Positions 29,029 through 42,901 of a stretch of DNA of 64,000 nt are shown here, in pieces. Position 1 is the first letter of the stretch. Each line of letters starts with the position of its first letter. The stretch spans positions 372,001 through 436,000 of the forward strand of contig NZ_CADCXY010000001.1 of NCBI RefSeq assembly GCF_902806985.1, in the 5' to 3' direction. Under the pieces are notes generated by a model. That model ran no database searches, was not told the origin of the DNA, and saw only the letters and a program-made list of their open reading frames with translations. The stretch comes from Pseudidiomarina piscicola (GTDB taxonomy: Bacteria > Pseudomonadota > Gammaproteobacteria > Enterobacterales > Alteromonadaceae). The translations under genes and the position numbers were made by a program.

Positions 29029-30840
29029 ATGCCAGAACGGGCGTTTAAGCAAGAAAACATTCGAAATTTTTCGATCATTGCACATATTGATCATGGTAAA
29101 TCGACACTCTCAGATCGTCTTATCCAAGACTGCGGAGGCTTAACCGATCGCGAAATGGCCGCTCAGGTTCTCGATTCTATGGATCTTGAGCGTGAGCGTG
29201 GTATTACCATCAAAGCGCAAAGTGTCACCCTGCACTATACCGCAGAAGACGGTGAAACCTATCAGCTCAACTTCATCGATACACCGGGTCACGTTGACTT
29301 CTCGTACGAAGTTTCGCGTAGCTTGGCGGGTTGTGAAGGGGCACTACTGGTGGTCGATGCGGCACAAGGTGTGGAAGCTCAGACATTGGCGAATTGCTAC
29401 ACCGCCATCGAAATGGACCTCGAAGTTGTTCCAGTTCTGAATAAAATCGACTTGCCTCAGGCTGACCCGATGCGGGTTGCTGAAGAAATTGAAGACATTG
29501 TTGGCATCGAAGCGGTCGATGCGGTGCAGTGTTCGGCAAAAACAGGTGTTGGTATCACTGAAGTGTTGGAGCGAATTGTGCGCGATATCCCGCCGCCACA
29601 AGGGGACTCTGAGGCACCCGTGCAAGCTCTTATTATCGACTCTTGGTTCGATAATTACCAAGGCGTCGTGTCGTTAGTACGAGTGAAGAACGGTATTCTG
29701 CGTGCCGGCGATAAAATGAAAGTGATGTCGACCGGACAAGTACACCAAATTGATAAGGTGGGTTTCTTCTCACCGAAAGCGACGGAAACAGGCATTCTAC
29801 GCTGTGGCGAAGTAGGTTTCGTGATTGCCGGTATTAAGGACATCTTAGGCGCGCCGGTTGGCGATACCTTAACGCTTGCTAAAACGCCTGCGGACAAACC
29901 CTTACCTGGTTTTCAGAAAGTGAAGCCACAGGTCTATGCCGGTATGTTCCCAATATCGTCAGACGACTATGAAAACTTTCGTGATGCGTTAGGAAAACTA
30001 TCGCTAAACGATGCCTCCTTGTTTTACGAGCCAGAGAACTCCTCAGCCTTGGGTTTTGGTTTCCGCTGTGGTTTCCTCGGCATGCTGCACATGGAAATTA
30101 TTCAAGAGCGCTTGGAACGTGAATATGATATCGACTTGATTACCACAGCCCCGACGGTAGTTTACAAAGTTGTCACCACGGACGGTACCGAAGTGAGTGT
30201 TGATAACCCGACCAACTTACCACCGGTAAACGATATTGAAACCATTTACGAACCTATTGTTGAAGCCAATATCTTGGTGCCACAGGAATACTTGGGCAAC
30301 GTGATCACCTTGTGTGTCGATAAACGTGGCGTACAAACCAAAATGGCCTACCACGGCAACCAGGTTGCGGTCACCTATGAGTTGCCTATGGCCGAAGTAG
30401 TGATGGACTTTTTCGACCGTTTAAAATCAACCTCTCGTGGTTATGCATCACTCGATTATCAGTTTAAACGCTTTCAAGAAGCCGATATGGTGCGAGTAGA
30501 TGTGCTGATCAACGGCGATCGGGTTGATGCATTGGCAATGATCACACACCGTGATCATTCTCAAGGGCGTGGCCGCGAGTTAGTAGATAAAATGCGCGAA
30601 CTGATTCCGCGCCAGATGTTTGATATTGCTATTCAGGCGACCATAGGCACTCATGTTATTGCTCGCTCAACGGTGAAACAATTACGTAAGAACGTGACAG
30701 CGAAGTGTTACGGCGGTGATGTGAGCCGTAAGAAGAAGCTGCTGCAGAAGCAAAAAGAAGGTAAGAAGCGGATGAAGCAGTTAGGGAATGTTGAAGTACC
30801 GCAAGAGGCTTTTTTAGCGGTATTAAAAGTAGGGAAATAA
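29029..30840 (+). CDS. lepA: Elongation factor 4 (LepA)
   Basis: Ribosome-bound translational GTPase of 603 residues. G1 is [11 protein letters not shown]2 lies in R-G-I-T-I-K-A-Q, G3 is D-T-P-G-H-V-D-F and G4 is N-K-I-D. The LepA-specific C-terminal domain with [17 protein letters not shown] is complete. It precedes lepB, as in enterobacteria. Confidence 0.97.
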   Translation: MPERAFKQENIRNFSIIAHIDHGKSTLSDRLIQDCGGLTDREMAAQVLDSMDLERERGITIKAQSVTLHYTAEDGETYQLNFIDTPGHVDFSYEVSRSLAGCEGALLVVDAAQGVEAQTLANCYTAIEMDLEVVPVLNKIDLPQADPMRVAEEIEDIVGIEAVDAVQCSAKTGVGITEVLERIVRDIPPPQGDSEAPVQALIIDSWFDNYQGVVSLVRVKNGILRAGDKMKVMSTGQVHQIDKVGFFSPKATETGILRCGEVGFVIAGIKDILGAPVGDTLTLAKTPADKPLPGFQKVKPQVYAGMFPISSDDYENFRDALGKLSLNDASLFYEPENSSALGFGFRCGFLGMLHMEIIQERLEREYDIDLITTAPTVVYKVVTTDGTEVSVDNPTNLPPVNDIETIYEPIVEANILVPQEYLGNVITLCVDKRGVQTKMAYHGNQVAVTYELPMAEVVMDFFDRLKSTSRGYASLDYQFKRFQEADMVRVDVLINGDRVDALAMITHRDHSQGRGRELVDKMRELIPRQMFDIAIQATIGTHVIARSTVKQLRKNVTAKCYGGDVSRKKKLLQKQKEGKKRMKQLGNVEVPQEAFLAVLKVGK

Positions 30841-30855
30841 ACCACAAGGCTGAAC

Positions 30856-31779
30856 ATGGCAAATTTTTACTCGGTACTGTTAACCGTCGTGACCCTCTGT
30901 GCAGGGTTGATTTGGTTGTTTGATGCCTTGGTGTTAAAACCTAAGCGCCGGCAACGTATTAACGACGAAGAGCAACGCTTACAGCAAACATTAGACCAGG
31001 AAGCAAGAGAGCGTATTGCACCACAAGGCAACATTGCCGAATTCGCGCAATCGGTGTTTCCGATTCTTTTCGTTATTTTAATTTTACGCTCGTTTGTCTA
31101 TGAACCATTTCGGATCCCTTCGGCCTCGATGATGCCAACGCTTAAAGAGGGTGACTTCATATTGGTTCAGAAATATGCGTTTAGCCTTCGTGATCCTATC
31201 TGGCGTCATGAACTCTTAGAAATTGACCGTCCTGAGCGGGGTGAAATTGCCGTCTTTAAATATCCACCGGAGCCACACTTAGACTTTATTAAGCGAGTTG
31301 TAGGTTTACCTGGCGATCGTATTATTTACCGTAACAAAACCCTTTATATTGAACCTGCCTGTGAACAGAATGCGAATGACTGTGCGCCACTAAAAGTTAT
31401 CGAGCAGACGAATGCGGAATCAGATGCCTTCTACTTTAATGGGGCAACGCCGTTAAAAGCTTATAATGAAAATCTAGGTGCGACTGAGCATGCCATTTTG
31501 GTTGACCCAACTGTTGGTGGTCGTGAACGTTTTTACTTTCAGCAGCCTGGCACTGCGCGTGATGAATGGATTGTTCCTGAAGGTAGCTATTTTGTTATGG
31601 GCGACAACCGTGATAATTCCGAGGACAGCCGTTATTGGGGTTTTGTTCCAGAACAAAACCTGGTCGGCAGCGCTCAATTTATCTGGATGAGTTTTGAAAT
31701 GGAGCGACCGGCTTCAAGCATACTGCCAAGCTGGGTTCCAAGTGGTATTCGTTGGGAACGCTTAGGCGGGGTGGAGTAA
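30856..31779 (+). CDS. lepB: Signal peptidase I
   Basis: Membrane serine protease that removes Sec signal peptides. The 307-residue product has two N-terminal membrane segments (about 4-22 and 60-76). The catalytic Ser is in S-A-S-M-M-P-T-L, the general-base Lys in K-R-V-V-G-L-P-G-D, and box E is [11 protein letters not shown]. It ends one base before the rnc start codon. Confidence 0.96.
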   Translation: MANFYSVLLTVVTLCAGLIWLFDALVLKPKRRQRINDEEQRLQQTLDQEARERIAPQGNIAEFAQSVFPILFVILILRSFVYEPFRIPSASMMPTLKEGDFILVQKYAFSLRDPIWRHELLEIDRPERGEIAVFKYPPEPHLDFIKRVVGLPGDRIIYRNKTLYIEPACEQNANDCAPLKVIEQTNAESDAFYFNGATPLKAYNENLGATEHAILVDPTVGGRERFYFQQPGTARDEWIVPEGSYFVMGDNRDNSEDSRYWGFVPEQNLVGSAQFIWMSFEMERPASSILPSWVPSGIRWERLGGVE

Positions 31780-31780
31780 C

Positions 31781-32482
31781 GTGAGCTTACCAAAGCCACC
31801 ATTGAGTGAGTTAGAACAAGCCTTTGGTTATACCTTTAACAATCGCGAGCGCTTTCAACAAGCGCTGACGCATCGTAGCGCTAATGCCAAGCACAATGAA
31901 CGGTTAGAGTTTTTAGGTGATTCGGTGCTCGGTATTGTGATTAGTGAAGCTTTATTTGAGCGCTTTCCAGCCATTGATGAAGGCGACTTGAGTCGTATGC
32001 GAGCGACGCTTGTTTGTGGTCGTTCATTAGCTAAGTTAGCGCAGAAGTTTCAGTTGGGTCGGCATTTATGGTTAGGCCCGGGTGAAATGAAAAGCGGCGG
32101 CCATCGGCGCGAGTCTATTTTGGCAGACGCAGTGGAAGCATTGCTAGGTGCTATGTACTTAGAAAGTGATCTGGCAAACTGTCGAACTGTGGTACTAAGC
32201 TGGTATGAAGAGCAGCTACGCCACATTAAGCCGGGGGCTGGGCATAAAGATCCAAAAACGCGGTTGCAGGAGTACTTGCAAGGGCGTCAATTGCCGTTGC
32301 CACTTTATGATGTGGTAACGATTCAAGGTCAGGCACATAATCAGCGCTTTACCGTGAGCTGCTCAACAGAGTTGTTGGACGAGCCGGTGCTAGGCAGCGG
32401 TACGAGCCGTCGTAAAGCCGAACAACAAGCAGCTGAACAAACTTTAGAACGACTGCAAACGCAGGAACAGGAAACGAAATGA
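31781..32482 (+). CDS. rnc: Ribonuclease III
   Basis: Double-strand-specific endonuclease for rRNA processing. The 233-residue product begins at a GTG directly after lepB. The signature [13 protein letters not shown] is in the catalytic domain (about 1-150) and a double-stranded RNA-binding domain follows (about 160-228, with [14 protein letters not shown]). It overlaps era by four bases. Confidence 0.96.
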   Translation: MSLPKPPLSELEQAFGYTFNNRERFQQALTHRSANAKHNERLEFLGDSVLGIVISEALFERFPAIDEGDLSRMRATLVCGRSLAKLAQKFQLGRHLWLGPGEMKSGGHRRESILADAVEALLGAMYLESDLANCRTVVLSWYEEQLRHIKPGAGHKDPKTRLQEYLQGRQLPLPLYDVVTIQGQAHNQRFTVSCSTELLDEPVLGSGTSRRKAEQQAAEQTLERLQTQEQETK

Positions 32483-33387
32483 TGAATGATAACTCGGTGG
32501 CCGAATCAGCATTTGTTGCAATCGTCGGGCGTCCGAATGTCGGCAAGTCGACCCTAATGAACCGTATTTTGGGGCAGAAAATAAGTATTACTTCAAGTAA
32601 ACCCCAAACAACTCGCCATCGCATTTTAGGTATTGAAACGGAAGGCGAGCGGCAGATCGTTTATGTCGATACTCCGGGTCTGCACAAAGACGAAAAAAAA
32701 GCGATTAATCGTATGATGAACCGCGCGGCGTCGAGCTCTATGAGTGGCGTCGAAGTAGTGCTGTTTGTGGTCGAGTCCGAGCGCTGGACGCAGGAAGACG
32801 AGCTGGTTTTAGCGAAGCTTGTGAAGAGTCGTCGGCCGGTTATTTTGGTCGTTAACAAAGTTGATGAGCTGAAAGACAAAGCTGCGCTATTACCGATTTT
32901 GCAAAAGCTTGCTGAACGCCATGCATTTGCTGAAATTATTCCGCTGTCAGCAAAAACAGGCGATCAGGTCGATGCGTTGCGCCAAGTCGTACAAAAGTAT
33001 GCGAAACCGGGCGCCCATCATTATCCCGATGACTATGTGACCGACCGTTCCGTGCGCTTTATGACCGCCGAAATTATCCGTGAAAAGCTGATGCGCTTTA
33101 CTGGTGATGAACTACCTTATAGCACTACGGTTGAAATCGAGCGGTTTCAAACTGCGCCGTCAGGGACAACTCACATCAATGCGTTGATTTTGGTGGAAAG
33201 AGATGGCCAGAAGCGTATGGTCATAGGTGCCGGCGGTAGTAAATTGAAAACCATAGGTAGCGAAGCGCGCCGAGACATCGAAAAGCTGATCGACGGCAAA
33301 GTGCATCTCGAACTATGGGTCAAAGTGAAGTCAGGATGGGCAGACGATGAACGTGCCTTGCGTAGCTTAGGTTACGGTGAGGACTAA
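32479..33387 (+). CDS. era: GTPase Era
   Basis: GTPase that binds the 3' end of 16S rRNA and supports 30S assembly. The 302-residue length is normal. G1 [10 protein letters not shown]3 D-T-P-G, G4 N-K-V-D and the C-terminal KH domain (about 215-290, [11 protein letters not shown]) are present. The ATGATG start overlaps the rnc stop, so it is translationally coupled. Confidence 0.97.
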   Translation: MMNDNSVAESAFVAIVGRPNVGKSTLMNRILGQKISITSSKPQTTRHRILGIETEGERQIVYVDTPGLHKDEKKAINRMMNRAASSSMSGVEVVLFVVESERWTQEDELVLAKLVKSRRPVILVVNKVDELKDKAALLPILQKLAERHAFAEIIPLSAKTGDQVDALRQVVQKYAKPGAHHYPDDYVTDRSVRFMTAEIIREKLMRFTGDELPYSTTVEIERFQTAPSGTTHINALILVERDGQKRMVIGAGGSKLKTIGSEARRDIEKLIDGKVHLELWVKVKSGWADDERALRSLGYGED

Positions 33388-33392
33388 CGCGG

Positions 33393-34109
33393 GTGGAACC
33401 AGCTTTTGTTCTTCATCGCTGGCCATACCAAGACTCAAGCCTAATCGTTGAGCTATTGAGCCGCGAGCAAGGGCGCTTTCGGGTTGTAGCGAAAGGTGCT
33501 CGACGCCCCAAAAGTCAGTGGCGCGCCGTGCTGCAACCGTTTATACCTTTGTTGATTAGCTCGCGTGGGCGGCATGAATTACAAACCTTAACCCACGCCG
33601 AAGCCTCGCGCGATGCCTACCCCTTAAAAGGGCCTGCACTGTACAGCGGCTTCTATCTTAACGAGCTTATTCAGCGTTTAACCTCTCATTATCAGCCCGT
33701 TGACGGGCTTTTCAACGATTATGATAAAGCCCTCGAACAATTGGCATTGCTGCCTTCAATTGAGCCTACATTGCGCGAATTTGAGTGGCAACTACTGTGC
33801 CATTTAGGCCACGGTTTTGATTGGTTTCACGATGAACAGGGCGAGGAAATCATCGCTGAGCGCACTTATCATTTCGTTGCAGAGCAGGGGTTTTGTCGCA
33901 GTCAGGCAGACCAAAAACATGTTTTCTTAGGCGCTGATATCCAGCAGCTGTCAACATTTGAGCTGGTGGAGCCGCACCTGCTAAACTCAATGAAGTTAAT
34001 TATGCGCCAAGCGCTCTTGCCGTATCTTGGTGAGCAACCTTTGAAGAGCCGGCAGTTGTTTGCGCAATTGTCGCAGCTTTCGCAACAGTCCAAACAAGAA
34101 GGAATCTAA
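33393..34109 (+). CDS. recO: DNA repair protein RecO
   Basis: Mediator that loads RecA on gaps with RecR. The 238-residue protein starts at GTG 33393. The N-terminal OB fold shows [16 protein letters not shown] and [12 protein letters not shown]. The C-terminal helical domain is divergent, as common in this family. It sits in the conserved place between era and pdxJ. Confidence 0.93.
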   Translation: MEPAFVLHRWPYQDSSLIVELLSREQGRFRVVAKGARRPKSQWRAVLQPFIPLLISSRGRHELQTLTHAEASRDAYPLKGPALYSGFYLNELIQRLTSHYQPVDGLFNDYDKALEQLALLPSIEPTLREFEWQLLCHLGHGFDWFHDEQGEEIIAERTYHFVAEQGFCRSQADQKHVFLGADIQQLSTFELVEPHLLNSMKLIMRQALLPYLGEQPLKSRQLFAQLSQLSQQSKQEGI

Positions 34110-34110
34110 G

Positions 34111-34875
34111 ATGTATCTAGATGCTCCAGGAAATACTATTTTGCTAGGGGTGAATATCGATCATGTCGCCACGGTACGTAATGCGCGAGGAGTGAGTTAT
34201 CCAGATCCAGTTACCGCCGCAGCGATTGCCGAACAGGCGGGAGCCGACGGTATTACGATACATTTGCGAGAAGATCGTCGCCATATAAAAGATCGTGACG
34301 TTGAGCTGTTAGCAGAAACACTACAAACGCGAATGAATTTGGAAATGGCGGTAACCGATGAAATGCTTGATATCGCTTGCCGCATTAAACCTACCTATTG
34401 TTGTTTAGTACCAGAGAAACGTGAAGAACTAACAACGGAGGGCGGTCTAGATGTCGCTAATCAGCAAGATAAAATTAAAGCAGCGGTCGAGCGTTTAGCA
34501 GAGCAAGGCATTGAAACCTCGTTGTTTATCGATGGCGACAAAAAGCAAATAGATGCCGCAAAAGCGACTGGCGCTAAGATTATCGAGTTACATACTGGAC
34601 ACTATGCCGAACAAACCGAATTTGCCCAGCAGCACCACAGCCTGGTACTGCTGCATGATGCCGCTAAGCATGCTCAGGCCGCGGGACTACAAGTCAACGC
34701 CGGCCATGGTTTGCATTATCACAATACGGCGTCAGTGGCGGCGTTGCCGGAATTAGTGGAACTTAATATCGGTCACGCGATTATTGCCCGCGCAGTGCTG
34801 GTAGGGCTCGATCAAGCAGTACGCGACATGAAGGCGCTCATGCTTAACGCGCGTTCACACGCCGCAACCCGCTAA
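34111..34875 (+). CDS. pdxJ: Pyridoxine 5'-phosphate synthase
   Basis: TIM-barrel enzyme that condenses 1-deoxyxylulose 5-phosphate with 3-amino-2-oxopropyl phosphate to form pyridoxine phosphate. AAGGAATCTAAG precedes the ATG at 34111, giving 254 residues. Visible are the N-terminal [16 protein letters not shown] and [12 protein letters not shown] and the C-terminal [10 protein letters not shown]. An upstream in-frame start would overlap recO and is rejected. Confidence 0.96.
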   Translation: MYLDAPGNTILLGVNIDHVATVRNARGVSYPDPVTAAAIAEQAGADGITIHLREDRRHIKDRDVELLAETLQTRMNLEMAVTDEMLDIACRIKPTYCCLVPEKREELTTEGGLDVANQQDKIKAAVERLAEQGIETSLFIDGDKKQIDAAKATGAKIIELHTGHYAEQTEFAQQHHSLVLLHDAAKHAQAAGLQVNAGHGLHYHNTASVAALPELVELNIGHAIIARAVLVGLDQAVRDMKALMLNARSHAATR

Positions 34876-34876
34876 C

Positions 34877-36196
34877 ATGGCGCAAATCTATCGCCCAGCG
34901 CCTCGTCGCAAAACCACCCAGCAGCAATGGCTACGTGATGCCAAGGTGGTAGGGTTGGACCACCAGGGGCGTGGTGTTATTCGCACCAGCAAAGGCGTGC
35001 GGTTTGTCGCCGGCGCCTTACCTGAGGAAGTGGTAGACGTTGTGCCTAAAGGTAAGTGGGACGCTGAACTCCGCACGTTAAAGACGACCTCTGAGCAACG
35101 TTGTCAGGCCGATTGTCGTTACTATGAACGCTGTGGCGGCTGCGACTTGCAGCACCTGCATTTGGCCGCACAGCGACAGCATAAGCAGCAAGTTGTGAGT
35201 GAGCTATTTGCTAAGTTCGCTGAACATGAAATAAGCACTTGGCTGCCGCCATTAACGGCGGCAGCTTGGCGTTATCGACGGCGCTTACGCCTAGCGTGTC
35301 ATTGGGATGCAAAACGTAAAAAACTCAAGCTGGGCTTACGCCAAGCCAACAGCAAAACCATTGTTGAGATCAACGATTGCCTGGTTACCCAGACCTCACT
35401 GACGCAGCTTTTTGCCCCCTTGCGGGAGCTGTTACCGCAGTTAAATTTAGTAAACCAGCTGGGCCATGTGGAGCTGTTATCGAGTACAACAAATTGCGTG
35501 ATTTTGCGTGTTAAAAGTTGGCCCAATAAAGACGACAGCCAGCAGCTCAAGGCGTTTGCAGATAGACACAACGTAGATGTCTGGTTGCATAGTGATGACG
35601 GGCCACCACGGCCATTAAATAAACAACAAGAACTACCCAAATATCGTAGTTGGCAAAGTGAACTAGCGTTCCAGCCCGGTGATTTTTTGCAGGCCCATGC
35701 CGAGCTAAGTGAAGCGATGGTCGCGCAGGCTGTGGCGTGGTTAGCCCCACAGCGCGACGAGAAGATACTCGAATTATATGCCGGCAGTGGCAACTTTAGC
35801 CTGCCTATAGCTTTACAGGGTGCCCAAGTGACCGCCATTGAAGGCGTCGCATCGATGGTTGATCGCTTACGTTATAACGCGCAGCAATATGCGCTAACTA
35901 TAGATGCTCGACAAGCCGACTTAGAACAAAACTGGCAGGCTTACGAATGGGCGCAAACGCGCTATCAGAAAGTCTTTTTGGATCCGGCGCGGGCCGGTGC
36001 TGCAAATGCGATTAAAGAGGTCGCACAACGCCGCCCCCAGCGTATTGTTTATGTATCCTGTGCGCCCGATACACTGGCGCGTGATGCGAAACAGTTATTC
36101 AACGCGGGTTATCGGCTGGTACAAGCGCAAATCGTTGACATGTTCCCGCAAACCCATCACATTGAATGCCTTACATGGTTTGAACGGGAGGCATAG
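34877..36196 (+). CDS. rlmD: 23S rRNA (uracil-1939-C5)-methyltransferase
   Basis: SAM-dependent RNA methyltransferase of the TrmA/RumA family. The 439-residue protein has an N-terminal TRAM domain (about 15-75) and the iron-sulfur Cys cluster C-x5-C-G-G-C-D-L-Q-H. The SAM motif is L-E-L-Y-A-G-S-G-N-F-S-L-P. The catalytic nucleophile is in Y-V-S-C-A-P-D-T-L-A-R-D, and the general base Glu is near the end in H-I-E-C-L. It lies one base after pdxJ and before relA, as in enterobacteria. Confidence 0.94.
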   Translation: MAQIYRPAPRRKTTQQQWLRDAKVVGLDHQGRGVIRTSKGVRFVAGALPEEVVDVVPKGKWDAELRTLKTTSEQRCQADCRYYERCGGCDLQHLHLAAQRQHKQQVVSELFAKFAEHEISTWLPPLTAAAWRYRRRLRLACHWDAKRKKLKLGLRQANSKTIVEINDCLVTQTSLTQLFAPLRELLPQLNLVNQLGHVELLSSTTNCVILRVKSWPNKDDSQQLKAFADRHNVDVWLHSDDGPPRPLNKQQELPKYRSWQSELAFQPGDFLQAHAELSEAMVAQAVAWLAPQRDEKILELYAGSGNFSLPIALQGAQVTAIEGVASMVDRLRYNAQQYALTIDARQADLEQNWQAYEWAQTRYQKVFLDPARAGAANAIKEVAQRRPQRIVYVSCAPDTLARDAKQLFNAGYRLVQAQIVDMFPQTHHIECLTWFEREA

Positions 36197-36198
36197 TT

Positions 36199-38382
36199 GT
36201 GGTCCATGTGCGCAGTATCCATGTTGATAAACCAAACCAGCACGGAGATTGGTTACAACACATAACGTCAAGCGAGACCAAAGACCAACTCGCACGTCAT
36301 TACAAGATGCTGCAAGAGCATCTAAAAACTCAGCCGGAACTACTGTTAAAAGGGCAGGAAATGGTTGAGATTTTGGCTGCCTTGAACCTCGATCCCGACT
36401 CGTTACTGGCTGCACTCTATAGTCCCGCTTACCAAGCGCAGTGCGTGACAGCGAATACGATAGAAAAACAAACAGATCTTCATGACTTAGTACAACTCCT
36501 CGATGCGGTGCAGCAAATGCAAATGATCAGCGACTTGCAGCACTTTCAGCACGGTAAACCTAACGCCGAACAGATCGACAATGTACGACGCATGTTATTG
36601 TCGATGGTTGCTGACGTTCGAGCCGTATTAATCAAACTTGCCGAACGCATTTGTCGGTTACGTGAAGTAAAAAAAGACGACGAAGAAACCCGTGTATTGG
36701 TCGCCAAAGAATGCCAGGACATTTATGCGCCACTGGCTAACCGTTTGGGTATTGGTCAGCTCAAATGGGAACTCGAAGACCTCGCTTTTCGTTATTTGCA
36801 TCCGCAAACCTATAAGTCTATTGCTAAACAGCTGCATGAACGGCGAATGGACCGTGAAAATTATATTGAACAATTCGTGGCGGACCTGAGTCACGGGTTA
36901 CAGCAAGAAGGCGTACAAGCTGACGTTTACGGCCGGCCAAAACATATCTACTCCATTTGGCGAAAGATGCAGAAAAAGCACCTGAGCTTCGAGCAACTGT
37001 ATGATATTCGCGCGGTGAGAGTGATAACGCAGTCGCTTAAAGATTGCTATGCCGCGCTAGGGGTTGTGCACAGCCAATGTCGGCATATTCAATCAGAATT
37101 TGATGACTATATTGCCACCCCGAAAGCAAATGGTTATCAGTCGATTCACACAGTGGTGATAGGGCCCGAGCAAAAGCATGTCGAAATTCAAATTCGTACT
37201 GCGGAAATGCACGATGATGCTGAGTTAGGGGTTGCGGCGCACTGGCTTTACAAAGAGGGTGCAGCGACCAAAACCAGTGGTTTCGAAGAGAAAATAGCTT
37301 GGCTGCGTAAACTTTTAGCTTGGCATGAAGACATGGCTGAGAACGATGAATTAGTGGCCGAGGTGCGTTCACAGGTTTTTGAAGATCGGGTTTACGTCTT
37401 CACCCCCAAGGGAGAGGTGATTGACCTTCCGCAAGGTGCAACGCCGCTCGATTTCGCCTATTACATACATTCGCAAGTGGGTCACCGCTGTGTTGGCGCG
37501 AAAGTAGATGGCCATATTGTGCCCTTTACCTACACCCTTAAAAATGGTCAACGCGTTGAAATTTTAACTCAAAAAGCGGTGAATCCGAGGCGTGACTGGC
37601 TGAACCCGACACTTGGGTATCTGCGTACGTCGCGCGCGCGAAGCAAAGTTATTACTTATTTTAAGAAACTCGATCGCGATAAAAATCTGAAAGCCGGTCG
37701 GGAAATGCTCGAAACTGAACTGGCTAAGTTTGATATTCCAGTGAATCGCGCAAGCTCAGTGCTAGAGCGCTTTAATTTTAATCAACTTGATGACTTGTTG
37801 GCGGCTATTGGTGCCGGTGATGTGCGCTTAAACCAAGTGGTAAATCAACTTAAACCTGCACCGGACACTACGCAGGATCGGCTTGAGCGCTTGCAACGCA
37901 AACCTCAGCGTACAGGTAACACCAAGCAAGGGGATGTAAGTGTACAGGGCATTGGTAATCTGATGGTGCAGTTTGCCAAGTGTTGCCAGCCATTACCTGG
38001 TGAACCGATCATGGGATTTGTGACTCAGGGACGTGGTGTTTCGGTGCATCATGATGATTGTGAGCAACTTAAACATCTGCTTCAAGAGCACCCAGAGCGA
38101 GGCATTCAGGTACATTGGAGCAATACCGATAAGGGCCGCTACCGTGCCGACCTGCAGATTGATGCGGATGATAGAAGTGGGTTATTGCATGACATTACCG
38201 CAATACTTGCGAACGAAAAAATTACTGTGGCGCAACTTGGCTCGCAAACCGATACCAGTACGCATCAGGCAAGTATATCGCTAGGTGTCTTTATTGAAAA
38301 TCAAACAATCCTGCAACGGCTTGTCGCTCGACTGTTACAGGTTTCAGGAATTCATAAGGTAGAACGCAGTGGCAGTCACTAA
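36199..38382 (+). CDS. relA: (p)ppGpp synthetase I, RelA
   Basis: Ribosome-associated stringent-response synthetase that makes (p)ppGpp when uncharged tRNA is present. The 727-residue protein starts at GTG 36199. It has a degenerate HD-like region (about 30-190) and the synthetase domain (about 240-370, with Y-D-I-R-A-V-R-V and A-T-P-K-A-N-G-Y-Q-S-I-H). A TGS domain (about 405-465), a Cys-rich zinc-finger segment (F-A-K-C-C-Q-P-L-P-G) and a C-terminal ACT domain follow. It overlaps mazG. Confidence 0.96.
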   Translation: MVHVRSIHVDKPNQHGDWLQHITSSETKDQLARHYKMLQEHLKTQPELLLKGQEMVEILAALNLDPDSLLAALYSPAYQAQCVTANTIEKQTDLHDLVQLLDAVQQMQMISDLQHFQHGKPNAEQIDNVRRMLLSMVADVRAVLIKLAERICRLREVKKDDEETRVLVAKECQDIYAPLANRLGIGQLKWELEDLAFRYLHPQTYKSIAKQLHERRMDRENYIEQFVADLSHGLQQEGVQADVYGRPKHIYSIWRKMQKKHLSFEQLYDIRAVRVITQSLKDCYAALGVVHSQCRHIQSEFDDYIATPKANGYQSIHTVVIGPEQKHVEIQIRTAEMHDDAELGVAAHWLYKEGAATKTSGFEEKIAWLRKLLAWHEDMAENDELVAEVRSQVFEDRVYVFTPKGEVIDLPQGATPLDFAYYIHSQVGHRCVGAKVDGHIVPFTYTLKNGQRVEILTQKAVNPRRDWLNPTLGYLRTSRARSKVITYFKKLDRDKNLKAGREMLETELAKFDIPVNRASSVLERFNFNQLDDLLAAIGAGDVRLNQVVNQLKPAPDTTQDRLERLQRKPQRTGNTKQGDVSVQGIGNLMVQFAKCCQPLPGEPIMGFVTQGRGVSVHHDDCEQLKHLLQEHPERGIQVHWSNTDKGRYRADLQIDADDRSGLLHDITAILANEKITVAQLGSQTDTSTHQASISLGVFIENQTILQRLVARLLQVSGIHKVERSGSH

Positions 38383-39196
38383 CTCCCTAACAAATAACAA
38401 CTTTCCCGGTGTAGCAGCGTTACTCGAAGTGATGCGAAGGTTACGAGACCCCGAAACCGGATGCCCATGGGACTTAAAGCAAACGTTAACAAGTTTGATT
38501 CCCTATACTATTGAAGAAGCGTATGAAGTCGCAGCGGCGCTCACCGAGGGTAATACTGACGACATCAAAGATGAACTTGGCGATCTGTTATTCCAAGTCG
38601 TGTTCTACACTCAGCTAACTGGCGAACAAGGTTTATTCGACTTTGATCAAGTGGCACAACAAACCGCTGACAAACTTATCCGCAGGCATCCCCATGTGTT
38701 TGGCGATACTACGGCACAAACAGACGCTGAGATTAAGCAACAGTGGGAGCAAATTAAGCAACAGGAACGCGCCGATAAAGGAGCTGATGAATCAGTTTTT
38801 GCTGGTATACCGGCAAACCTACCGAGTATGCTACTCGCGCAAAAATTACAAAAACGTGCGGCGACGGTGGGGTTTGATTGGGAGCACTTAGCTCCGGTGT
38901 TGGCAAAAATTAAAGAAGAAATTGCTGAAGTGGAAGAGGAACTCGAGCGTACGAACCCCAGTCAAGACGCTATCGAAGATGAAATTGGTGATGTTTTGTT
39001 TGCGGTGGTCAACTTAGCTCGGCATGCTCAGGTGAATCCAGAGCACGCATTAAGGCGCACCAACCTCAAGTTTAAACAGCGTTTTCAAGCGATAGAGCGA
39101 CGCCTGGCGAAGCAAAACCAGCGAGCTGAAGACCTAAATTTAGAGCAACTTGAGGCCGAGTGGCAGCGGGTAAAGCAACAAACGCAATCTGATTAA
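38369..39196 (+). CDS. mazG: Nucleoside triphosphate pyrophosphohydrolase MazG
   Basis: House-cleaning NTP pyrophosphatase of 275 residues with two MazG domains. The first starts at L-R-D-P-E-T-G-C-P-W-D-L-K-Q-T with the metal-binding E-E-A-Y-E-V and D-E-L-G-D-L-L-F-Q-V-V-F segments. The second contains E-D-E-I-G-D-V-L-F-A-V-V-N. The GTG start lies inside the end of relA (14-base overlap). In E. coli MazG also lowers ppGpp, which fits the placement. Confidence 0.94.
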   Translation: MAVTNSLTNNNFPGVAALLEVMRRLRDPETGCPWDLKQTLTSLIPYTIEEAYEVAAALTEGNTDDIKDELGDLLFQVVFYTQLTGEQGLFDFDQVAQQTADKLIRRHPHVFGDTTAQTDAEIKQQWEQIKQQERADKGADESVFAGIPANLPSMLLAQKLQKRAATVGFDWEHLAPVLAKIKEEIAEVEEELERTNPSQDAIEDEIGDVLFAVVNLARHAQVNPEHALRRTNLKFKQRFQAIERRLAKQNQRAEDLNLEQLEAEWQRVKQQTQSD

Positions 39197-39204
39197 TTTT
39201 TAAA

Positions 39205-39233
39205 TTGTCGGAATTAAGTCGTTAAGGTATACT
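39205..39233 (+). promoter_or_regulatory. Sigma-70 promoter of pyrG-eno
   Basis: TTGTCG (39205-39210) and TATACT (39228-39233) are 17 bases apart, an ideal spacing. They lie just after the mazG stop and 53 bases before pyrG. Confidence 0.8.
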
Positions 39234-39270
39234 GTTTTCCCGTCTTGAAGCAATTCCCTTATTAACCTGA

Positions 39271-40923
<1,653 letters not shown>

Positions 40924-40947
40924 ACGTCGTCTCAGACAGGAGTGTAG

Positions 40948-42252
<1,305 letters not shown>

Positions 42253-42269
42253 TCTCAAGTGAGGTTACG

Positions 42270-42893
42270 GTGAGCGAACAGCGCGATATTTTCGAAGTTA
42301 TTGAACGACAGCCGGGCTACGACCCGGCTGCTTTTCCTGAGCTTTGTACCGCGCTTTATGAACGTGAGTTAGCCGTTCTTGCCAACCTTAATGTGCAGTC
42401 GGCGGCTGGTTTACAGCGCCGTCTGAAAAGCCTTAGCTACTATATTCAAAAAGCAGCGCGAGCCATGATACTTAGTTCGTGCCCATGCGAACTAGACGTG
42501 CAAAATGCAAGTTGGCAAACACCGCAAAAGCGTCAGTTAAAAGCAGCTGCAAACCGTGCCACAAAAGTCGAAAAGTGGCTAACTTCAACTACGCCTCAAC
42601 TTGGTACTACAGTACCGATTTTAAATCTCGCTCCGCGGCTACAGCAGGTTCGTTTAGACTCTATTGATAGTATCGATAAACAAAGTAAACGGGTTCACTG
42701 TAATGAATCAGGTTGGTTTACCTTTACCGGCGAAAGCAGTCTCGCAGAGGGTGATCACTTATACCTAGCAAAGCCTGAAACGGCATTGTTAAAAGCTGCC
42801 GTTAGCGGCCATCAATGGTCTCACAAAGGCCGTATTGACCCACGTACTTTATCTTTACGTGAGCTTCTACTGGCGACGGCAATCGACTGGTAA
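42270..42893 (+). CDS. Unrecognised protein downstream of eno
   Basis: A 207-residue ORF starting with GTG behind GAGGTTAC, 17 bases after eno and likely in the same transcript. I do not recognise the family. No signal peptide, membrane helix or known catalytic motif is evident. The N-terminal 100 residues look helical, with many Arg, Lys and Ala (L-Q-R-R-L-K-S-L-S-Y-Y-I-Q-K-A-A-R-A). The C-terminal 70 look more mixed and end with L-R-E-L-L-L-A-T-A-I-D-W. Codon use looks like that of its neighbours, so it is probably a resident gene. Confidence 0.7.
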   Translation: MSEQRDIFEVIERQPGYDPAAFPELCTALYERELAVLANLNVQSAAGLQRRLKSLSYYIQKAARAMILSSCPCELDVQNASWQTPQKRQLKAAANRATKVEKWLTSTTPQLGTTVPILNLAPRLQQVRLDSIDSIDKQSKRVHCNESGWFTFTGESSLAEGDHLYLAKPETALLKAAVSGHQWSHKGRIDPRTLSLRELLLATAIDW

Positions 42894-42901
42894 GTTTATT
42901 G

